From assembly GCA_013350335.1 (NCBI GenBank), contig CM023534.1:5237542-5301541 (forward strand): a stretch of 64,000 nt of DNA. Direction: 5' to 3'. Source of the DNA: Chimonanthus salicifolius. Lineage: Eukaryota; Streptophyta; Magnoliopsida; Laurales; Calycanthaceae. Positions within the stretch are counted from its first letter, which is position 1. Every line of letters begins with the position of its first letter. The position numbers were made by a program, and so were the translations under genes. A model generated the notes under the pieces. The model did not search any database and was not told the DNA's origin. It saw nothing but the letters and a program-made list of their open reading frames with translations. This document shows, piece by piece, positions 59,201-64,000 of this stretch.

Positions 59201-62200
59201 CAGATAAAGCTTCTTAGCAATGCGAGGAACAACTTGAATCAAACCCTCAAGGTTGTGACTTGTTCCTCTTCTACTAAGAATCTTCCAATGTAGCACTGTA
59301 AATTTCTGAAACAAAATTAATTTAACCCCCCAACCCAAACCAAGGTCAAGTACTATTTTTAGAACTTTGTTAGGACTCCTAGGTTTTGGTTATGATTGTC
59401 ATCAATGTAATTGATGCTTTTTATGTAGGATGTAGAGGGGATGATGTCAATTTCTGTTGAAGCTGCTGCAGCACGGGATTCCCTAAGTGATGATAAAGAA
59501 TTGATTCACACATATGAGGTACCATTTTTTTGTAATGAATTGTTTATAATCCCATTTACTGATTTAACTATCATATTATCATATTTTCGCTTTGACCTGA
59601 GACAATCGTAAGTTTCGAGCAGTTCTTAGCACTTCATTCTTTTCATTTGATCCTCTTGTGTTTAAAATAGAGGTTAACTGCACTCGATGGTAAGAGGAGG
59701 TTTGCATTAGCAGCTGCAGCTTCGCACAAGGAAGAGGTTGGCAGGCTAAGGTCGGTGCACCACGGCATGCCCTGCTACTCTGTATACCATTACTAATCCT
59801 CTATGATTTTATACTCTGTATAAGAGAGCAAATTCATTAGTCAATTTGACAATTTCAGAAGTCCTGATTTTACCTCAAAAGTTGCCATGAGTCCCTTTCA
59901 GTTTTGTTTTGTGCTTTTATGATCTTCATCTTTGTTGATCCATTTCATTTTTCAATAAAATGAAAATGGCTTTTTGGATCCTTTAGCAAATTTGGTTCTG
60001 ATAAGGGTTCTTGCAATGACTTCAATTCCAGCAAGGTTCCCTTTAGAGAGGGGGTTAATCTTATAAATACATTCCAATTCCATAATTTGGGAAATTCTTA
60101 TGCCAATAAGCAATCTATAAAATAAGAAAAAAGGATAAATTCATATTTCTTAAAGATTTAGTTTTTAAATATGAGTTATGGATATGCCTTTCCTTAGTGT
60201 ATCACAATTACATAAGTCATGTTTCTATTAATTCTGAGTGAATGACATGCCTGACTATTCAGTTAAATGGTTCTATTTTCACTGTTATGTTTGGAATTTA
60301 GAGCAATGCTTAGACAAATCTGTCCAGTGTTTTTTTTTTTGGGTTCACTTTTTCACTTATGTCAATGAGTGGGCAACTTTTGTTGATGGCCCATTCAGTT
60401 GGTAATATTCTTTCTGGACAATCTCTTTAAGATTTGATTCTTTTCATCAATGACAATCTGCTGAGCACAATGCATGTAGTGGTATGCTAATTCTGTAACT
60501 TTTTGTGAGTTAACATAGTGTTCTGTGAAACTTCAGAGAATATTTTGAAGATGTAGATCGGACATGGGAGACATTTGAAAAGACATTGTGGGGCCATGTT
60601 TCCAATTTCTTTAAACTTGCCAAAGAAAGGTACCAATTATTGTGTATTTTAAAGAGTTCTGTATCAACAAGCCATATCTATATCTTCTCACGGCACCGTT
60701 ACTGATAAATGTCTTTAGATGAACTCCATATTTCATCATATAAATTTAGGAAGTACTAGAAATCAAATGACATGGATATTGTTCTGTAGTTCATTTGGTT
60801 TCCATTTTTTGAATCATTTATTGGTCAAGGTGCTTATTTCTTCATTTTCATCTTTTATTTTTTAAAAAAAACAATACAATTATAGTTGTTTTAGAGCTTC
60901 AGGCATATTCAAAACTGAACTTTAGAGAAAATGATAATAGATTTGACATTCACCATTTAGGCCATGCATGTCCTATCATCCTCTATAAACTCAATGCATA
61001 AGGAGGCAACATTTCCTTTCTTTTTATAGCAGATTATGGTTCCAATTGATTGATTGATTATTATTATTTTTCTTTTTCTTTTTTTGTGATAATGAAGCAA
61101 AATTTTGTTTGAGAGGTCTGCCCAAAGAGAGAATGGCAAACCATGACACCTTTTTAATCAACAGAGATACATGATACATAAGACATGGACAATGCTGCTT
61201 CACTAAATACTGGCCCAACTTTCTCTGAGCCAATTGTATGTTATTCCCATACTATGTTGATTTTAATCCTGTTGATGATTTGCTGCCTTGACGAAGCTTT
61301 GTGCTAAAAAACCAAGCCTGTTGAGTTCACGCCATACTGTCCATGCTACTGCCAGGGTACTGATTTCCATAAATACGATGTTTCTTTGAGAAGGGCCACG
61401 CATTTATGAGGGCCTTGAGAGTAGAAGGAAAAAATCCAATTAATTGAGAAGGGAGAAAAAGAAAGATCAGATGGGGACACAAAAGGACAGTTTATGAAGT
61501 CTTCACAATTCCGGTACAATAAGCACATGGCAGCAAGTGCAAAATTTCTTACTTTTAGGTCATCAAGGGTGAGAATCTTGTTCAAAGAGGTTGCCCTTGG
61601 ACATGACACATGATTTCCATTAGATTTAAACAAATGGCTTCAATCGATTCATGTTCACAAAGAAACATACAAAAAATTTATTACCTATTAAATCATTCAG
61701 AAACTGACACGTAGATTAGAAAATCATCAACAAAAGTTTGACTATCATTTGAATGGAGCAAAACTTGGTTTTGATAACTATAGCTTTATTGATGTTTCAA
61801 ACCCATCAATAAACAATTGATGGAAAACTTCCATGTAATTGAATGCATATCCGGAATGCTGCGGGTTCGCGCGTGATTGCCTTTTCTGGCCCTTGCCCTT
61901 CCTGTTTTGCCTTTCGTTGCTGAGGTGAGGGCGCTTCTTTTCATGTTAAAGCTCGTCTTCCAGCATAATCTTCTCCCCATTATTTTGAAGGGGAATTTCT
62001 CTTGCACCATTGCCAAGGCATCCAGTTCTATCAACTGTCTGTGGTCGATTGGAGATACTATTGAGATCCTCGATTTAAGCTTTTCTGGGTCAGTCACTTT
62101 TGTTCACATTTTGAGAGGGGCAAATGGAGATGCTGATTCATTAGCAAAGAAAGGTGTTCATCAGCCTGAGGTTCTATCTGGTGACTTTTCTTTATGTAAT

Positions 62201-62986
62201 TCTTAGTTGTGTTGAGTTGGCTATCCAGTTGGGTATTCTTTCCTGTCTAGGTACCTCATTTTTAGCCTGTGAGCTTTTTTTTTCTAATGTTGGGGCCTAT
62301 ACCTATCCTTGGCCTTTTTATTTTTGTTCCTTTCGTTCCTTTTTTTTTTGCAACAAATTACTACCATTCAAAAAAAAAATAGTAGTGAAAGCAGAGTTTG
62401 ACCTGATTTTTGAGATGTGTCATGGAAATCCTTGACATTAGTTTGTCATACAAGGATACTTTTTGTCATACATTGGTCATTCTCATTGAAATGAATGTGA
62501 AACTAGCTGTTTATAGTGATCATGCATATTTTACATTTCCAAAAGAAGTTGTTTGTTAGTTGTTTGCCAGCAAGTTTACTTAATGGATCTGTAGTATGTA
62601 TGTCTTGATTCTATATCCAATTGGATATGTCTAAAATTTGTACTCACATTGTATTTTTAGTTTCACATATGTTGGAACTACAATGTAAACTAAAAATTCT
62701 GTGTGGACCTTTCAGTATTTTGTCCCTCTTGAAATGGATTAACATGTACACACCCTTTCTGCTTATAATTATTAAATTTATCTCTAAGGTGTTGATTTTA
62801 TTAAAAGAGGAAATATTTTTTTTTTCACTGTATTTATCTGTATTCTTTTGTAAATTATCATGATTATATGTAGGATTGAAACCTTCCAATTTATGTTTTC
62901 TGGTAGCTTGACTAATCCTAATATTTGGATGTGATGAGTTATTATTTTTCATTTTGCAGCCCACAGACATTGGTCCGTGCCCTAAG
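50279..62986 (+). CDS. SEC6: Exocyst complex component SEC6, 5' part (exons 1-8)
   Basis: Core subunit of the exocyst, which tethers secretory vesicles to the plasma membrane. Eight coding exons splice in frame: 50279-50407, 55026-55064, 58909-58997, 59161-59251, 59429-59518, 59671-59750, 60537-60629 and 62960-62986. They give about 212 residues of the usual 750 or so; the rest is beyond the window. Signatures include DLGIEAKEAAVREVAKLLPL, SIKADYVQRQQ, ANDAQLSTMVAEQVEQAQAG, KLCQECQTLIENHDQIKLL, NLNQTLKDVEGMMSISVEAA, ERLTALDGKRRFALAAAA, LREYFEDVDRTWETFEKTLW and ESPQTLVRALR. The region is the N-terminal helical part of the Sec6 family. Three in-frame ATGs start the ORF (50279, 50282, 50285). 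The donor after exon 6 (AG/GTCGGT) is weak but required by phase. Introns 1, 2 and 7 are enlarged by mobile DNA. Confidence 0.95.
50408..55025 (+). other. SEC6 intron 1
   Basis: A 4.6-kb intron between two phase-0 exons. It holds one tRNA-derived SINE (52837-53008). The part from about 53350 to 54720 differs in character: a TC-rich patch at about 53750-53770 and many short ORFs, none with a recognisable domain. It looks like an insertion, possibly LTR-derived, but I found no matching ends. Confidence 0.55.
52837..53008 (+). mobile_element. tRNA-derived SINE, best-preserved copy
   Basis: The head is strongly tRNA-like: GGGTTAGCTCAGATGGTTAC (A box), an 8-bp stem CCTCCCGC/GCGGGAGG at the anticodon-arm position, and AGGTTCGAACCCC (B box). 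A non-tRNA body follows, then TTTCCCACACGTAAATCC and A13. It is a SINE rather than a tRNA gene because of the body and poly-A tail. No convincing TSD. Confidence 0.85.
55240..55350 (+). mobile_element. SINE 3' fragment (Au-like tail)
   Basis: GTAGGGAGGTGTGAACATGT, then GACTAGTCGGGCGAGACACC, then TGGACACC and an A-rich end at about 55346-55361. The GGATTAGTCGGGC...GGACACC words recall the 3' body of the plant Au-type SINE family. The tRNA-like head is missing. Confidence 0.5.
55930..58010 (+). mobile_element. Decayed L1-like LINE with RNase H domain
   Basis: Broken frames give a reverse transcriptase C-terminal block (RKYLSLGSKITLIKSSLVNLP at about 55970-56030), a zinc-binding region with LSCKFCGKVE at about 56905-56935 and an RNase H domain at about 57340-57830 (VKVNADGVARGK, IEGDSVNAIKWTNG, VADYLAKLGV). 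Stops and frameshifts are numerous, so it is a pseudogene. The 3' end lies near 58010. It lies in SEC6 intron 2. Confidence 0.75.
57595..57700 (+). mobile_element. SINE 3' fragment inserted in the LINE RNase H region
   Basis: GATAGGGAGGTTTGCACATG, then GGATTTGTTAGGTGC, then CTTGGACACC and a T-interrupted tail match the fragment at 55240-55350 and break the LINE RNase H reading frame. It therefore arrived after the LINE. Confidence 0.5.
61060..61640 (-). mobile_element. LINE 3' remnant (zinc-binding RT domain)
   Basis: On the minus strand, 61633-61346 encodes LNKILTLDDLKVRNFALAAM then CLLYRNCEDF, a degraded zinc-binding reverse transcriptase domain with its last Cys/His lost. Further on is a WTVWRELNRL-like block, and then an A-rich tail at about 61060-61090. 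Confidence 0.6.
61860..62380 (+). mobile_element. LINE 3' remnant (RNase H C-terminus)
   Basis: A 109-codon frame (61877-62206) reads AEVRALLFMLKLVFQHNLLP, then VHILRGANGDADSLAKKGV. This is the C-terminal half of the plant LINE RNase H-like domain, with the first catalytic Asp missing by truncation. A T-rich 3' UTR and an A-run near 62370-62379 follow. Confidence 0.7.
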
Positions 62987-63112
62987 GTATGATTCATGCT
63001 ATGCACCACTATAACTATTTTTAAGTCTCTTGGTTTTTTTTTGAGTGGTAAAAATACAGATTATATAAATAGGAAAATGTACAAATACATCAACTAAGAA
63101 AGGGTCTAGAAG

Positions 63113-63524
63113 CAATGTTATCAAACCCGCGGGTCAATCGTGACCCGGCTGAAACACTGGTGGGGTCATTTAAAAACCCTTCTGGATTAAAAACCTTCTG
63201 CGACCCGCGGGTCAACCCGGTTTATCTAATAAACCCGTGACCTTTAAAAACCCTTGGTTTTTTAAAATGAAGATGAAGATGTTGGTTCTTTTGGGAATAT
63301 GATTTTTAGATTATTTATTTTTAGTATTTACAATTATGCTTGTGAGAGAAAGAATATATTTTTATGAAATATAACCTTATTTAATAATTTTTAATATTAT
63401 TTATAATATTATATTAATAGGATGGGTTTGACCCGGTTTGACTACGGGTCAGCCCGGTTGAACCTTATTTAACCGACCCTTTCTCCAAGACGGGTCGCTC
63501 CACGGGCCGAGTTTTAAAACATTG
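63113..63524. mobile_element. hAT-like MITE in a SEC6 intron, 412 bp
   Basis: The left end CAATGTTATCAAACCCGCGGG is matched by the inverted right end (CAATGTTTTAAAACTCGGCCCG when read inward). Flanking 8-mers are TCTAGAAG (63105-63112) and TTTAGAAG (63525-63532), with one mismatch. GACCCG/CGGGTC words recur throughout. Non-coding. Confidence 0.75.
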
Positions 63525-63532
63525 TTTAGAAG

Positions 63533-64000
63533 TGCTAGACCAAAAAAAATAAAAATAACAAACCGCAAACATAAAAGAAGACATCAAAAGGAAAACCAAG
63601 CAACAACATCTATGCAAAACTCCTGTTTGAACATCGTCTTTGAGACTGAATTGTTGACTCCAATTTTGCCAAAAAAATTTCATACACCATTTGTTGTACG
63701 GATGACTTGAAACGTCGAGTCCTGATGCGAGTGCCCTAATATCCCTAACTGTGCTAATCAATCTCCAAGTGGATTGCTTCAACCCCTTGGCCCATTTAAC
63801 TGCATTTTCCATCTCCTTCAATCTCTTGTTTTGAACTGCATTTTCCTAATTCTATATGAATTTATACATGTAAAGATATACATCGACATATTCATCCATC
63901 TAGGCATCTATCCATCCATTTATACATACATATATGCATACAGACAGAGACATATACACATCATCATCATCATTTTGTCCTATCTATATCTAGTTACTTT
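63533..64000. other. SEC6 intron 8 (continues past the window)
   Basis: No SEC6 exon was found between 62987 and 64000, so exon 9 (expected to begin around VVEMQE in the family) lies to the right. The minus-strand reading of 63821-63465 shows no recognisable domain. A TACATA/TCCATC-rich simple stretch lies at about 63865-63975. Confidence 0.5.

Larger units (their letters stand above)
60630..62959 (+). other. SEC6 intron 7
   Basis: A 2.3-kb intron between phase-2 exons. It carries two LINE tails in opposite orientation (61060-61640 and 61860-62380). The remainder is AT-rich with nothing recognised. Confidence 0.7.

Noticed and set aside
1..64000. CRISPR arrays, rRNA genes, known plant microRNA precursors
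   Set aside because: I scanned by eye and found no regularly spaced identical repeats of CRISPR type, no rRNA-like sequence and no match to the common conserved miRNA sequences I know. A systematic search would be more sensitive.

Overview
This is a piece of nuclear DNA from a flowering plant. It has widely spaced genes with GT-AG introns, AT-rich spacers, and many retrotransposons, SINEs and MITEs. The repeat load and large introns suggest a woody angiosperm with a medium to large genome; the sequence alone does not fix the species. Four host genes are supported. (1) An ENHANCER OF RUDIMENTARY homolog (ERH, + strand), with coding exons at 463-556, 6379-6499 and 6619-6715 and a 5.8-kb intron full of old repeats. 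(2) An EIN3/EIL ethylene-response transcription factor (- strand, 26819-28646), complete except for an apparent 1-nt frameshift near its N-terminus. (3) A GPI-anchored non-specific lipid-transfer protein (- strand, two exons, 45981-43404). (4) The first eight coding exons of exocyst subunit SEC6 (+ strand, 50279-62986), which runs off the right edge.

Region by region: 1-6715 ERH, whose intron holds RTE-type LINE tails and an LTR remnant. 6716-8722 spacer. 8723-21822 a foldback (inverted-repeat) DNA element whose left arm was split by a full-length, very young Ty3/gypsy retrotransposon (8857-20669, - strand, TSD AATCT). 21831-26818 AT-rich spacer and the EIN3 3' flank. 26819-31280 EIN3/EIL gene with a probable 2.3-kb 5'-UTR intron. 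31280-43400 intergenic DNA with a copia-type solo LTR (33820-34821), a TRIM-like element, a hAT-like MITE (37750-38057), two SINEs and a (TA)36 tract. 43404-45981 lipid-transfer protein gene with a MITE in its intron. 46090-50278 spacer with an LTR-like fragment, a SINE and a LINE tail. 50279-64000 SEC6, whose introns hold a tRNA-derived SINE, several decayed LINE pieces and a MITE.

The host genes look like unrelated housekeeping or signalling genes, with no operon-like logic. The most unusual content is in the mobile DNA. The gypsy element has a 1518-codon intact gag-pol and an extra sense ORF before gag encoding an acidic protein with three CCHC zinc knuckles. Each 3.2-kb LTR carries a nine-copy array of a 13-nt palindrome (consensus TCGGACCGTCCGA). 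This element sits inside a foldback element built from nested inverted repeats. All LTR differences I found by eye are transitions plus one 1-bp indel, which fits recent insertion and methylation-driven decay. No CRISPR array, rRNA or functional tRNA gene was seen.
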